Assembly: GCA_035699745.1 (NCBI GenBank)
Contig: DASSPH010000107.1
Span: 1 to 64,000 of the forward strand
Origin: Vicinamibacterales bacterium
GTDB lineage: Bacteria > Acidobacteriota > Vicinamibacteria > Vicinamibacterales > 2-12-FULL-66-21
Reading direction: 5' to 3'
DNA length: 64,000 bases
The notes under the pieces were generated by a model. That model did not search any database, was not told where the DNA came from, and saw only the letters and a list, made by a program, of their open reading frames with translations. The first letter of the stretch is position 1. Each line of letters starts with the position of its first letter. The position numbers and the translations under genes are program-made. Positions 17,691 through 25,569 of the stretch are shown piece by piece.

Positions 17691-18876
17691 GAGCGCCTGC
17701 GCGCGCGGCGAGGAACTCCAGGATGCGCTCGGTTCCCCGCTCGAGCTCCTTCATCGACGTCGCGTAGGAAATGCGCAGGAATCCCGGCGCGTCGAATGCC
17801 TCGCCGGGCGTCAGCGCGACGCGCGCCTCGTTCAGCAGCGCGGTCGCCAGTTCGGCGGAGGTGCGGAGGCCGTCGGGCGAGAGAAATTCCGACACGTCCG
17901 GGAACAGGTAGAAGGCGCCGGACGGCTTGACCAGCCGGATGCGCGGCTCCACCGAGAGCCACTGGCACAACTGATCGCGCCGGCGGCGGTACTCGTCGAG
18001 CATCTGGGTGATGCAGTCCTGCGGTCCGCGCAGCGCGGCTTCCACCGCCTTCTGCGTGATCGAGCAGACGTTGGAGGTCGAATGACTCTGAATCGCGTTG
18101 CAGGCGTTGACCAGCGGCTGCGGCCCGACCGCCCAGCCGCAGCGCCAGCCGGTCATCGCGTACACCTTGGACGCCGAACCGCACAGCACCGATCGATCGC
18201 GGTTGTGGGCCGCCAGCACGCCGATCAGATTGTGCGGCACCGGTTCGTAGATCAGCTTGTCGTAGCAGAGATCGAGCAGGATCCAGATGCCGCGGGTGTT
18301 CGCTTCGCGCGCGATGGCGGTCAGCGACGCTTCGTCGATCAGCGCGCCGGTGGGGTTGGCCGGCGAGTTGATGATGATGCCGCGCGTCCGCGGCGTGATC
18401 GCCGCCAGGAACATGTCGGCGGTGAGCCGGAACCCGGTCTCGGGCTGCGACCGCACGATCACCGGCGTGGCCTCCGCCAGCTTGATCTGCTCCACCAGCG
18501 TCGGCCAGCCGGGCATGTGGGTGATCACTTCGTCGCCGGGGCCGAACAGCGCCAGCACGCTGTTGAAGAGCGCCTGCTTGCCGCCGGCCGAGCAGATCAC
18601 CTCGGCCGAGGTGTAGTCCACGCCGTTGTCGGCGCGGTAGCGCTCGACGATCGCGCGCTTCAGATCCTCGGTGCCGGCGTTGGCGGTGTACTTGGTGAAG
18701 TTGGCGTCGATGGCGCGGTGCGCCGCCGCCGCGATGTGGGCGGGCGTCGGAAAGTCCGGCTCGCCGGCGCCGAAGTCGATCACGTCGACGCCCTGCGCCT
18801 TCAGTTTGATGGCGTCCGCCGCCACCTTCATCGTCGGCGACACGGCGATCCGGCCGCTGCGTGCGGAGAGTTGCAT
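17674..18876 (-). CDS. PLP-dependent class I aminotransferase (aspartate aminotransferase type)
   Basis: A 400-residue fold-type I aminotransferase. The PLP-lysine lies in CGSASKVYAMTGWRCGWAVG (the K of SASK), the Asp in ILLDLCYDKLIYE, and the family NSPANPTGA motif is present near residue 170. FLRISYATS near the end holds the carboxylate-binding Arg. It resembles Ib-type aspartate aminotransferases (aspB/aatA). It lies 3 bp downstream of coaD on the same strand, in a tight housekeeping run. Confidence 0.9.
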   Translation of the reverse strand: MQLSARSGRIAVSPTMKVAADAIKLKAQGVDVIDFGAGEPDFPTPAHIAAAAHRAIDANFTKYTANAGTEDLKRAIVERYRADNGVDYTSAEVICSAGGKQALFNSVLALFGPGDEVITHMPGWPTLVEQIKLAEATPVIVRSQPETGFRLTADMFLAAITPRTRGIIINSPANPTGALIDEASLTAIAREANTRGIWILLDLCYDKLIYEPVPHNLIGVLAAHNRDRSVLCGSASKVYAMTGWRCGWAVGPQPLVNACNAIQSHSTSNVCSITQKAVEAALRGPQDCITQMLDEYRRRRDQLCQWLSVEPRIRLVKPSGAFYLFPDVSEFLSPDGLRTSAELATALLNEARVALTPGEAFDAPGFLRISYATSMKELERGTERILEFLAARAGARATSV

Positions 18877-18879
18877 TCG

Positions 18880-19386
18880 TCAGGCCCTCAGGGTTTCGCG
18901 GCCGCGCTTCTTCCGGCGCAGCCGATCTTCGACCAGCGTCGGCACCAGGCCGGTGACGGAGCCGCCCAGGGCGACGACTTCCTTGACCAGCCGCGAGCTC
19001 ACGTAGCTGTACTTTTCCGCCGGCATCATGAACACGGTCTCGACGTCGGGGTTGAGATGGCGGTTCATCAGCGCCATCTGCATCTCGTATTCGAAGTCCG
19101 AGATGGCGCGCAGGCCGCGCACGATCACGCCGGCCCGCTTGCGCCGAGCGTACTCCACCAGCAGCCCGTCGAACGTGTCCACTTCGACATTGGGATACCC
19201 GGCGAACACCTCGCGCGCGATCTCGACCCGCTCGGCCACGGTGAAGAGCGGCGCCTTCTCCACGTTCAGCAGGATGCCGACGACGATCCGATCGAAGATC
19301 CGCGAGCCGCGCTGGATGATGTCCACGTGGCCGTTGGTGAGCGGATCGAACGAGCCGGGATAGATGGCGAGCTGCTCAGCGTTCAT
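18880..19386 (-). CDS. coaD: Phosphopantetheine adenylyltransferase
   Basis: A 168-residue enzyme for the fourth step of coenzyme A synthesis (ATP + 4'-phosphopantetheine to dephospho-CoA). The nucleotidyltransferase motif lies in AIYPGSFDPLTNGHVDII (HxGH-like GH), and EYEMQMALMNRHLNP and SSRLVKEVVALGGSVTGLVP are family signatures. Length is normal. Its start overlaps the end of rsmD by 11 bp, the common rsmD-coaD pairing. Confidence 0.96.
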   Translation of the reverse strand: MNAEQLAIYPGSFDPLTNGHVDIIQRGSRIFDRIVVGILLNVEKAPLFTVAERVEIAREVFAGYPNVEVDTFDGLLVEYARRKRAGVIVRGLRAISDFEYEMQMALMNRHLNPDVETVFMMPAEKYSYVSSRLVKEVVALGGSVTGLVPTLVEDRLRRKKRGRETLRA

Positions 19387-19918
19387 AGAAGGACAACGCG
19401 CTGTCGCCGGCGGTCACGGTTCTCGTCCGGCGCAGCCCGGCGTGCGCGTCGGGTGGCGCGTGGCGCGCCGCGTGCTCGACCACGACCCGCGTGTGCGCGG
19501 CGGCGAGCGCGGCGGCGCCGTCGAGCGCCTCCCGGGCGGCGCCATGCGCGTACGGCGGATCGAGGATGATCAAATCGAATACCTGGCCGTCGAGTCGCGT
19601 CACCGCGTCCGCCAAGCCTGCGCGGATGATAACAGGTTTCCCCGCCGCGCCGATGCCCAACGCCTCGAGATTCGCCGCGATCAACTTCACCGCCCGCGGG
19701 TCGCGCTCGACGAACGTGACGCTCGCGGCGCCGCGGCTGAGCGCTTCGATCCCGATCGCGCCGGTGCCGGCGTAGCCGTCCAGCACGCGCGCCCCCGGCA
19801 GTGACGGCCCGAGAATATTGAAGAGCGTCTCGCGCAGCCGGTCCGACGTCGGCCGCAGCCCGTCCCAGGCGGGGGACTTGAGCAGGCGTCCGCGATACCG
19901 GCCGGCGACAACTCGCAC
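19376..19918 (-). CDS. rsmD: 16S rRNA (guanine(966)-N2)-methyltransferase RsmD
   Basis: A 180-residue SAM-dependent methyltransferase. It starts at GTG with MRVVAGRYRGRLLKSPAWDGLRPTSDRLRETLFNIL, the RsmD N-terminus, followed by the SAM motif VLDGYAGTGAIGIEALSRG and the catalytic DPPYAHG. The start is preceded by a CAGAAT -10 with exactly 6 nt between, without a Shine-Dalgarno. It is first in the rsmD-coaD-aminotransferase-glcD run. Confidence 0.95.
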   Translation of the reverse strand: MRVVAGRYRGRLLKSPAWDGLRPTSDRLRETLFNILGPSLPGARVLDGYAGTGAIGIEALSRGAASVTFVERDPRAVKLIAANLEALGIGAAGKPVIIRAGLADAVTRLDGQVFDLIILDPPYAHGAAREALDGAAALAAAHTRVVVEHAARHAPPDAHAGLRRTRTVTAGDSALSFYER

Positions 19919-19924
19919 CGGCCA

Positions 19925-19933
19925 ATTCTGCCA
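19925..19933 (-). promoter_or_regulatory. Leaderless-type extended -10 promoter of rsmD
   Basis: Reverse strand TG-G-CAGAAT (19933-19925), then TGGCCG, then the GTG at 19918. The rest of the gap to recG (to 19991) holds GC-rich inverted repeats (GGCGGCGCCGCC and CCCG/CGGG) that may end recG transcription. Confidence 0.4.
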
Positions 19934-19991
19934 CGCGCCTGACCCGGTCTCGTCTGCCCGCTGAGACGGGCGGCGCCGCCGCTGAACGGAG

Positions 19992-22112
19992 TCAGCCGAT
20001 CCCCACCAGGCCGAATCGCTGCTCCCAACTGGTGTTCACCAGGGCCGTCAGCGCGTCCGCCTGCTCGACGTCGTCCAGCGCGGCGACCGCTTCGCGGCGG
20101 GCTTCCTCCATGAGCGCGTGGTCGCGCAGCAGATCGCCGACGCGCAGCGTCGGCAGGCCGGACTGGCGGGTGCCGAAGAAATCACCCGGCCCGCGCAGCT
20201 GGAGATCGCGCTCGGCGATCTCGAAGCCGTCGGTGGTCTCCGTCAGCGCCTTGAGGCGCTCGCGCCCCTGGTCGGTGAGGCCGAACTGGTGCAGCAGGAT
20301 GCAGTACGACTTGTGCGCGCCGCGGCCGACGCGGCCGCGCAGCTGGTGCAGCTGCGAGAGCCCGAACCGTTCGGCGTGCTCGATCACCATCACCGTGGCG
20401 TTGGGCACGTCGACGCCGACTTCGACGACCGTCGTCGACACCAGGATGTCGAACTCGCCGCGCACGAACGCGCCCATGACGCGGTCCTTCCCGTCCTGCT
20501 TCAGCCGGCCGTGCAGCAGCGCCAGGCGGAAGTCGGGGAACACGTCCTGCTGCAGGTGATCCGCCATCTCGGTCGCCGCCTTCAGATCCACCTTGGCGGA
20601 CTCTTCCACCAGCGGATAGATGATGTAGGCTTGGCGCCCCTGCTCGATCTGCTGCCGCACGAACGCGTACACGTCGTCGCGCCGCGATTCCGGACGCGCC
20701 GTGGTGAGGATCGGCTGCCGCCCCGGCGGCATCTCGCGCATGACCGAGACGTCGAGGTCGCCGTAGGTGGTGAGCGCCAGGGTTCGCGGGATCGGCGTCG
20801 CCGTCATGACGAGCACGTCGGGGTGCAGCCCTTTCGCGCGCAGCGTCGCGCGCTGCAGGACGCCGAAGCGGTGCTGCTCGTCGATGATCGCGAGACCCAG
20901 CTCGCGGAAGGCGACGTCTTCCTGGACCAGGGCGTGCGTGCCGATCGCCATGTGCATCGATCCGCCGGCCAGCTCGGCGAGCATCTCGCGGCGCCGCCGG
21001 GCGGGAGTGGCGCCGGTCAGCAGCGCGAGGCGGAACCGCGACGATTCGAGCAGACGGCGAATGTTGAAGAAATGCTGCTCGGCGAGAATCTCGGTGGGCG
21101 CCATGAAGGCGACCTGGAGCGCGTTCTCCATCGCGACGAGCGAGGCCATCAGCGCGACGATGGTCTTGCCCGACCCGACGTCTCCCTGGAGCAGGCGATT
21201 CATCGGCTGCGGCCGCTGCATGTCGGCGACGATCTCGCGGATGGCGGTCTTCTGATCGCCGGTCAGCCTGAACGGCAGCACCTGGCGCACGGCGTCGCGC
21301 ACCTTGTCGGTCACGATCACCGGGCGCGCCTTGCGCTCGCTGTCGGCGCGGCGGCGGCGCAGCACGATCCCGAGCTGGAACAGGAAGAACTCCTCGAAGA
21401 TCAACCGGCGGTGCGCGGGCGAGCGGAAGGCATTGAGCTCCTGCACCGAGGCGTCGGCCGGCGGAAAGTGCACCTGCTCGAGGGCGTCGCGGCGATCGAT
21501 GAGCTGCTGACGGCGGCGCACGACCGCGGGCAGCGGATCGGGCAGCGCCGGGGGCAGGGACTGCAGCGCCTGATGCACCAGCGCCCGCTGCATCTTCGCG
21601 GTGAGCTGACCGGTCTTCTCATAGATGGGCACGATCCGCCCGGTATGGACGGTCGTCGCCTCGCCGGCGGCGTCCTCCTCCTCGCCGGCGCCGCCGAGGA
21701 CCTCGTACTGCGGACTCTGCATCTGCAGGCCGTGCGGCGTCAGCTCGAGCTTGCCGAAGAGGATCACGCGCTGATGGGGATGGAAGACGTCCTTGAGGAA
21801 GGGCTGATTGAACCAGATCGCGCGAAGGCTGCCGGTGGCATCGCGCACCAGCATCTCGAAGATCCTGAAGCGAGGGCGCCGCGTGGGACGGATGCCGGAA
21901 CTGAGCACCTCGCCGGACACGGATGCCGCGACACCCGGACGGAGCGACGCGATCGTCTGGAAGTGGCCGCGGTCCTCGTAGCGCGTCGGGAACCGGTACA
22001 GCAGATCCTCGACGGTGGACAGGCCGACACGCTTGAGATCCGCGGCGCGGCGCGGACCGACACCTTTCAGAAATTGAAGGGGACCCTGCAGCGGATCCGC
22101 GGCATCCGTCAT
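19992..22112 (-). CDS. recG: ATP-dependent DNA helicase RecG
   Basis: A 706-residue superfamily 2 helicase that reverses stalled forks and Holliday junctions. The N-terminal wedge/OB domain (LRPGVAASVSGEVLSSG) is followed by helicase motifs: Walker A LLQGDVGSGKTIVALMA, IIDEQHRFGVLQR (DEQH), VMTATPIPRTLAL, and the C-terminal LLHGRLKQDGKDRVMGAF and QLRGRVGRGAHKSYCIL. Length is typical. Its start overlaps the stop of the upstream secreted-protein gene by 4 bp. Confidence 0.96.
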   Translation of the reverse strand: MTDAADPLQGPLQFLKGVGPRRAADLKRVGLSTVEDLLYRFPTRYEDRGHFQTIASLRPGVAASVSGEVLSSGIRPTRRPRFRIFEMLVRDATGSLRAIWFNQPFLKDVFHPHQRVILFGKLELTPHGLQMQSPQYEVLGGAGEEEDAAGEATTVHTGRIVPIYEKTGQLTAKMQRALVHQALQSLPPALPDPLPAVVRRRQQLIDRRDALEQVHFPPADASVQELNAFRSPAHRRLIFEEFFLFQLGIVLRRRRADSERKARPVIVTDKVRDAVRQVLPFRLTGDQKTAIREIVADMQRPQPMNRLLQGDVGSGKTIVALMASLVAMENALQVAFMAPTEILAEQHFFNIRRLLESSRFRLALLTGATPARRRREMLAELAGGSMHMAIGTHALVQEDVAFRELGLAIIDEQHRFGVLQRATLRAKGLHPDVLVMTATPIPRTLALTTYGDLDVSVMREMPPGRQPILTTARPESRRDDVYAFVRQQIEQGRQAYIIYPLVEESAKVDLKAATEMADHLQQDVFPDFRLALLHGRLKQDGKDRVMGAFVRGEFDILVSTTVVEVGVDVPNATVMVIEHAERFGLSQLHQLRGRVGRGAHKSYCILLHQFGLTDQGRERLKALTETTDGFEIAERDLQLRGPGDFFGTRQSGLPTLRVGDLLRDHALMEEARREAVAALDDVEQADALTALVNTSWEQRFGLVGIG

Positions 22113-22723
22113 TGAACGATGACCGCAGTCCCCTGACCGATCCGGATCTCCTTGATCCCGGAAGGCAGCGCGAACGGTTCGTCCATGTTGATCCCGTCGG
22201 GATCGTCGGGCGTTCGCGAGTAATAGCTGAGGAGCTCCTGCAGCAGCGACTTGGGCACGGTTACGCCGGAGATCTCGGCGGACTCGAGCTGAAAGCGCCC
22301 GACGCCGCGGTTCGTCGTCAACGTCCCCGCCGCGGTGATCGGCAGCCGGCCCGTCAGATATGCCAGCGGATCCATCCAGCCGCGCGCCTTCTGCGTGCGG
22401 ACCGCGTCGAGGTCGACCATGGCGCGGCCGGTGACGCGGCCGTTGCCCACGCCGCGAATGTCCGGTTCGGCGATGCCGACGGGAATCTGCGGGCCCGCGA
22501 GGTAGCGGAGATAGGCGTTGACCTCGACGTCGCTGACCTGGATGGAGCGCGCCGCGCCGGACCTGGGCGGCACCAGGGAGTTCTTCTCGATCTGCGCCAG
22601 CTTGGCGGCAAAGCGCGTCGCGTCCTGCCTGGAGAGCGGCTGCAGCGGCGGCGCCTCGGCCGCGCCGGCGGCGAGCGCGAGCGTGCAGACGACCGGGAGG
22701 AGACGCAACTGAAAGACCTGCAT
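22109..22723 (-). CDS. Secreted protein of unknown function
   Basis: A 204-residue protein; ATG 22723 follows GAGG and begins a signal peptide (MQVFQLRLLPVVCTLALAAGAAEA). A GTG two codons upstream is an alternative. The mature part reads SIQVSDVEVNAYLRYLAGPQIP, GRAMVDLDAV and GRFQLESAEISGVTVPKSLLQELL, which resembles membrane- or lipid-associated beta-rich proteins of the DUF2993/LmeA kind but is too weak for a name. It is translationally coupled to recG (4-bp overlap), which is probably an accident of gene packing. Confidence 0.6.
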   Translation of the reverse strand: MQVFQLRLLPVVCTLALAAGAAEAPPLQPLSRQDATRFAAKLAQIEKNSLVPPRSGAARSIQVSDVEVNAYLRYLAGPQIPVGIAEPDIRGVGNGRVTGRAMVDLDAVRTQKARGWMDPLAYLTGRLPITAAGTLTTNRGVGRFQLESAEISGVTVPKSLLQELLSYYSRTPDDPDGINMDEPFALPSGIKEIRIGQGTAVIVQ

Positions 22724-22748
22724 GGGCACCCTCGGGGCGCTGGCAGAT

Positions 22749-23327
22749 CTAGTGTAACTCCTTACCTTCCCGGGCGGCTCTGGCGGCGCGCGCGTTCTGG
22801 CGCGCGCGCGTCAGCAGTTCGAGCTTCTGCTGCTCCATCCGTTCCTCGAACACCCGGAACCGCGCCTGCTGGCGCACATCGAGCGTCTCGTCGACCGCGT
22901 CGTACGCGCGCTTCAGCTCGGCGGCGGAACGGTCGTCGGCGTCCTTCAGCGCTTTCACGAGCTCGGCGAGGCGGGCCTCGTCCTGGCTGCCCGTCTTTGG
23001 ATCGAGCAGGCGACGGATGTCGCCGAGCGTCCGGTTCTTCGCCTGCTGCTGGCGGCGCCGGGTTTCCTGCAGCGCCTTGAGCCGCGTCACGAACCGGCCG
23101 TACTGCGCCTCCGACAACTGCAGCGCTTCCTGCGCCTGCAGCACCATGAACGCCTCGAACCAGCGTTGAATCTGCGGCGCCGAGATCCGGGCGGGATCCG
23201 GCAGGCCGGGCATCGGAGCCGGCGCGGGCGGCTGCTGCGGCGGCGGCTGCTGAGCCGCGGCGCCCGTCGCGCCGAGCGCGATGGTGAGGACGAGCGTGAC
23301 GACGACAACGACGGTTTGCAAAGTCAT
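22749..23327 (-). CDS. Periplasmic Spy/CpxP-like helical protein
   Basis: A 192-residue protein with a signal peptide (VVVVVTLVLTIALGATGAAAQ), a Pro/Gln-rich spacer, and then long charged helices: LQLSEAQYGRFVTRLKALQETRRRQQ, followed by LAELVKALKDADDRSAAELKRAYD and QARFRVFEERMEQQKLELLTRARQ. The layout (LSxxQ-like turn, helical hairpin) resembles Spy/CpxP/ZraP periplasmic stress proteins. It starts 2 bp after the anti-sigma gene stop, so it forms a sigma/anti-sigma/effector operon. Confidence 0.6.
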   Translation of the reverse strand: MTLQTVVVVVTLVLTIALGATGAAAQQPPPQQPPAPAPMPGLPDPARISAPQIQRWFEAFMVLQAQEALQLSEAQYGRFVTRLKALQETRRRQQQAKNRTLGDIRRLLDPKTGSQDEARLAELVKALKDADDRSAAELKRAYDAVDETLDVRQQARFRVFEERMEQQKLELLTRARQNARAARAAREGKELH

Positions 23328-23329
23328 GA

Positions 23330-23923
23330 TCAATTGCCCGCGCGTTTCAACTCGGATTCCAACAGCCGCTGGAGCTCGGACAACTCGTCGCGCGTCAACT
23401 GCGTCACCGCGCGATCCACCGTTGCCGCCGGCACCGCGATCCCGGCGTCCTGCGCCTCGTCGAAGTGCAGATCCTCGGCGGCGGCGGTGAGGACGGCCCA
23501 CTCCGCGGCGTGGACCGGATCGGGCGCGTGATCGACCGCGTCGTCCGCCGGTCCGGACGGCGCTGCGGGCGCCGATGCGATCCGCGACGGCTGGCCGTTG
23601 CGGGGCGCGCGCGAGAGAAGCACGATCGAGAACACCAGCACGCCGATGGCGAGCGCCGCTGCAATCGGCTGAAACCCGAATCCCCACCCGGACCCGGGAG
23701 AAGGCCGCGTCCCGGCGACCGCCTCGCGAACGCGCGCCGACAGGTGATCCCAGAACAAGGGGGAGGGCTCGGGCACCGGCGCCGACCCGGCGAGCCGCAG
23801 CGCGTCGCGCACGGCCGCTGCCTGTGCGCGGCACGCCTCGCAGCCCTCCGCGTGCGCGGCGCGGTCGCGAGGCAGCGAGCCGTCTGCCAGGTCCACGAAC
23901 TCCGACGGGGACAGATGCCTCAT
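23330..23923 (-). CDS. Anti-sigma factor with zinc-binding motif
   Basis: A 197-residue protein. The N-terminus has a ZAS-type H-x3-C-x2-C motif in AAHAEGCEACRAQ, then one membrane helix (PIAAALAIGVLVFSIVLL, residues about 93-110) and a periplasmic tail ending in a charged helix (TRDELSELQRLLESELKRAG). It overlaps the sigma factor stop by ATGA, so the pair is translationally coupled. It would hold the ECF sigma factor at the membrane. Confidence 0.8.
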   Translation of the reverse strand: MRHLSPSEFVDLADGSLPRDRAAHAEGCEACRAQAAAVRDALRLAGSAPVPEPSPLFWDHLSARVREAVAGTRPSPGSGWGFGFQPIAAALAIGVLVFSIVLLSRAPRNGQPSRIASAPAAPSGPADDAVDHAPDPVHAAEWAVLTAAAEDLHFDEAQDAGIAVPAATVDRAVTQLTRDELSELQRLLESELKRAGN

Positions 23924-24522
23924 GACAGGAGCTTCTTCAAATTGTTCAGCGCGTGAAAGAAGTTCGCCTTCACCGCGCCGACCGAACTGCCCAGGATGCC
24001 GGCAATCTGCTCGTGCGGCAGGTCGTGGTAGACGCGCAGGATCAAGGTCGCGCGCTGTTTCTTCGGGAGCCTGGCGATCGCGGCGCGCACCTGGACGGCG
24101 CGCTCGCCGCGCAGGACGGCGTCGCTCGGACTCTCCTCGCGTGACACCGTCCGCGGATCGTCGCCGGTGACGAGCGCGTCGACGGGGATGACGCGAGGCG
24201 GACGCGCGCTCACCTTGTTGAGCGAGACGTTCACCGCGATGCGATAGAGCCACGTGCCGAGCGACGACTGCCCTTTGAAGGTCCGCAGGCTGCGGTAGGC
24301 ACGGACGAAGACATCCTGCGCCAGATCGCTCGCGTCCTCGTGATTGCCGGCGAAGCGATAGCACAACTGGTAGACCTGCCGGCGGTGGCGCTCCACGATG
24401 ACGTCGAACGCCTCGCGATCGCCGGCCAGCGACGCCTGGACCAGGTCGGCGTCGGTCGGGTTCGCCACCCTCACCCTGCAGCCGGGCTCCTCACCCGCAT
24501 CTCCCCAGGTCCGCGTCAGCAT
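23920..24522 (-). CDS. ECF RNA polymerase sigma factor
   Basis: A 200-residue sigma-70 family ECF factor. Region 2 is DVIVERHRRQVYQLCYRFAGNHEDASDLAQDVFVRAYRSLRTFKGQSSLGTWLYRIAVN and region 4 is AAIARLPKKQRATLILRVYHDLPHEQIAGILGSSVGAVKANFFHALNNLKKLL. The ATG 24522 is the longest start; GTG at 24474 or 24468 (VRVANPTDADLV) would remove an unconserved N-terminus and is plausible. A GTCTAA-type promoter element lies upstream. Confidence 0.9.
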   Translation of the reverse strand: MLTRTWGDAGEEPGCRVRVANPTDADLVQASLAGDREAFDVIVERHRRQVYQLCYRFAGNHEDASDLAQDVFVRAYRSLRTFKGQSSLGTWLYRIAVNVSLNKVSARPPRVIPVDALVTGDDPRTVSREESPSDAVLRGERAVQVRAAIARLPKKQRATLILRVYHDLPHEQIAGILGSSVGAVKANFFHALNNLKKLLS

Positions 24523-24536
24523 GGGCCGTCACTAGG

Positions 24537-24564
24537 TTAGACTGCCGCCGGTGACGAAAGTAAA
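24537..24564 (-). promoter_or_regulatory. Candidate ECF-type promoter of the 23920-24522 sigma gene
   Basis: Reverse strand: TTTACTT (24564-24558), 15-bp spacer, GTCTAA (24542-24537). The -10 matches the E. coli sigma-E consensus exactly and the -35 matches at 4 of 7 positions. It lies back-to-back with the lexA promoter. Confidence 0.35.
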
Positions 24565-24576
24565 AATGCCGAGCCG

Positions 24577-24605
24577 TTGACTTTCGCTTTTCCTTTGCAT
24601 ATAGT
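24577..24605 (+). promoter_or_regulatory. lexA promoter, leaderless type
   Basis: TTGACT (24577-24582), 17-bp spacer, TATAGT (24600-24605). The ATG is at 24612, 6 nt after the -10, so the transcript is expected to start at the initiation codon. An inverted repeat CGAAAGT/ACTTTCG (24555-24561 and 24580-24586) overlaps the -35 and could be an operator; the classic LexA boxes are not recognisable. Confidence 0.65.
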
Positions 24606-24611
24606 GCGCGC

Positions 24612-25217
24612 ATGCTGCCATTGACCAAGCGTCAGCGGGAAATCCTCGACTACCTCAACGATTTCATTCAGCAGCACGGTTACGCCCCCAGCCTCGAGGA
24701 AATCGGGCGCCGGTTCGGGCTCTCTTCGCTGGCCACCGTGCACAAGCACCTTACCAACCTTCAGGAAAAAGGCTTCATCAAGCGGGCCTGGAACCGCAGC
24801 CGATCGGTCGAGCTGGTCTCGTCCCGCCTCGGCGGCCGGGCGGTCGAGCTGCCCCTGCTCGGCTACGTCGCCGCCGGGCATCCGATCGAAGCGGTCGTCG
24901 GCAGCGAAACCATCGCCGTCCCCGAAGACCTCGTCGGCAAACGCGACACCTACGTGCTTCGCGTCAAGGGGGACTCGATGATCGACGAGCAGATTCGCGA
25001 CGGCGACTACGTCATCGTCGAGGATCGGCGCACCGCGGAGAACGGCGAGATGGTGATCGCGCTCGTCAATGGCGCCGACGTCACGCTCAAGAAGCTCTAT
25101 CGCGAGCAGGGGCACATCCGCCTGCAGCCCGCCAATCCGGCGATGCAGCCGATCATCCTGCAGCCCGATCAGGTGCAGGTGCAGGGCGTGGTGATTGGAG
25201 TGATGCGCCGTTACTAA
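24612..25217 (+). CDS. lexA: LexA repressor
   Basis: A 201-residue SOS repressor. The winged-helix domain (LTKRQREILDYLNDFIQQHGYAPSLEEIGRRFGLSSLATVHKHL) is followed by the self-cleavage site Ala88-Gly89 in GYVAAGHP and the catalytic dyad Ser122 (VKGDSMID) and Lys160 (DVTLKKLY). Length is normal. It heads a short run with a DUF3467 gene and a Y-family polymerase, fitting a DNA-damage locus, but each following gene has its own upstream signals. Confidence 0.96.
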   Translation: MLPLTKRQREILDYLNDFIQQHGYAPSLEEIGRRFGLSSLATVHKHLTNLQEKGFIKRAWNRSRSVELVSSRLGGRAVELPLLGYVAAGHPIEAVVGSETIAVPEDLVGKRDTYVLRVKGDSMIDEQIRDGDYVIVEDRRTAENGEMVIALVNGADVTLKKLYREQGHIRLQPANPAMQPIILQPDQVQVQGVVIGVMRRY

Positions 25218-25220
25218 TGT

Positions 25221-25229
25221 TGCTATTGT
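25221..25229 (+). promoter_or_regulatory. Leaderless-type extended -10 promoter of the DUF3467 gene
   Basis: TG-C-TATTGT, then GGGCGC and the ATG at 25236 (6-nt gap). It resembles the lexA start region: both read TTGC, then TAT, then GTGnGCGCATG. Confidence 0.5.
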
Positions 25230-25235
25230 GGGCGC

Positions 25236-25553
25236 ATGAGCGAACAACGCAAACAGATCAACTTCACCATCGTTCCCGACGACGGTGGTGACTCGCCGCG
25301 GACGTACGCGAACTTCTGCGCCATCTCGCACACGCCGTTCGACTTCACCCTGTCGTTCTGCGAGGTGCAGCCGCTGTCGGCGAAAGACATCGAAGCCGCC
25401 GAATCCGATCACCTGGTGAAGGCGCCGGTCCGCGCCAAGATCGTGCTCCCGCTGCAGGTCGTCCCCAACCTGATTGCCGCGCTGCAGGAGCACATGCGCG
25501 TCTTCTCCGAATCCACCGGCGCCACCTGGGAGGGGAAAGGCCCGATTCACTAG
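25236..25553 (+). CDS. DUF3467-type small protein
   Basis: A 105-residue protein with the DUF3467 pattern: INFTIVPDDGGDSPRTYANFCAISHTPFDFTLSFCEV, followed by APVRAKIVLPLQVVPNLIAALQEHM. The family is small, cytoplasmic and of unknown function, often near nucleic acid or proteolysis genes. It lies between lexA and a DNA polymerase gene, which might hint at a damage-related role (inference only). Confidence 0.75.
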   Translation: MSEQRKQINFTIVPDDGGDSPRTYANFCAISHTPFDFTLSFCEVQPLSAKDIEAAESDHLVKAPVRAKIVLPLQVVPNLIAALQEHMRVFSESTGATWEGKGPIH

Positions 25554-25569
25554 GGTCCTCCGCCCGCCA

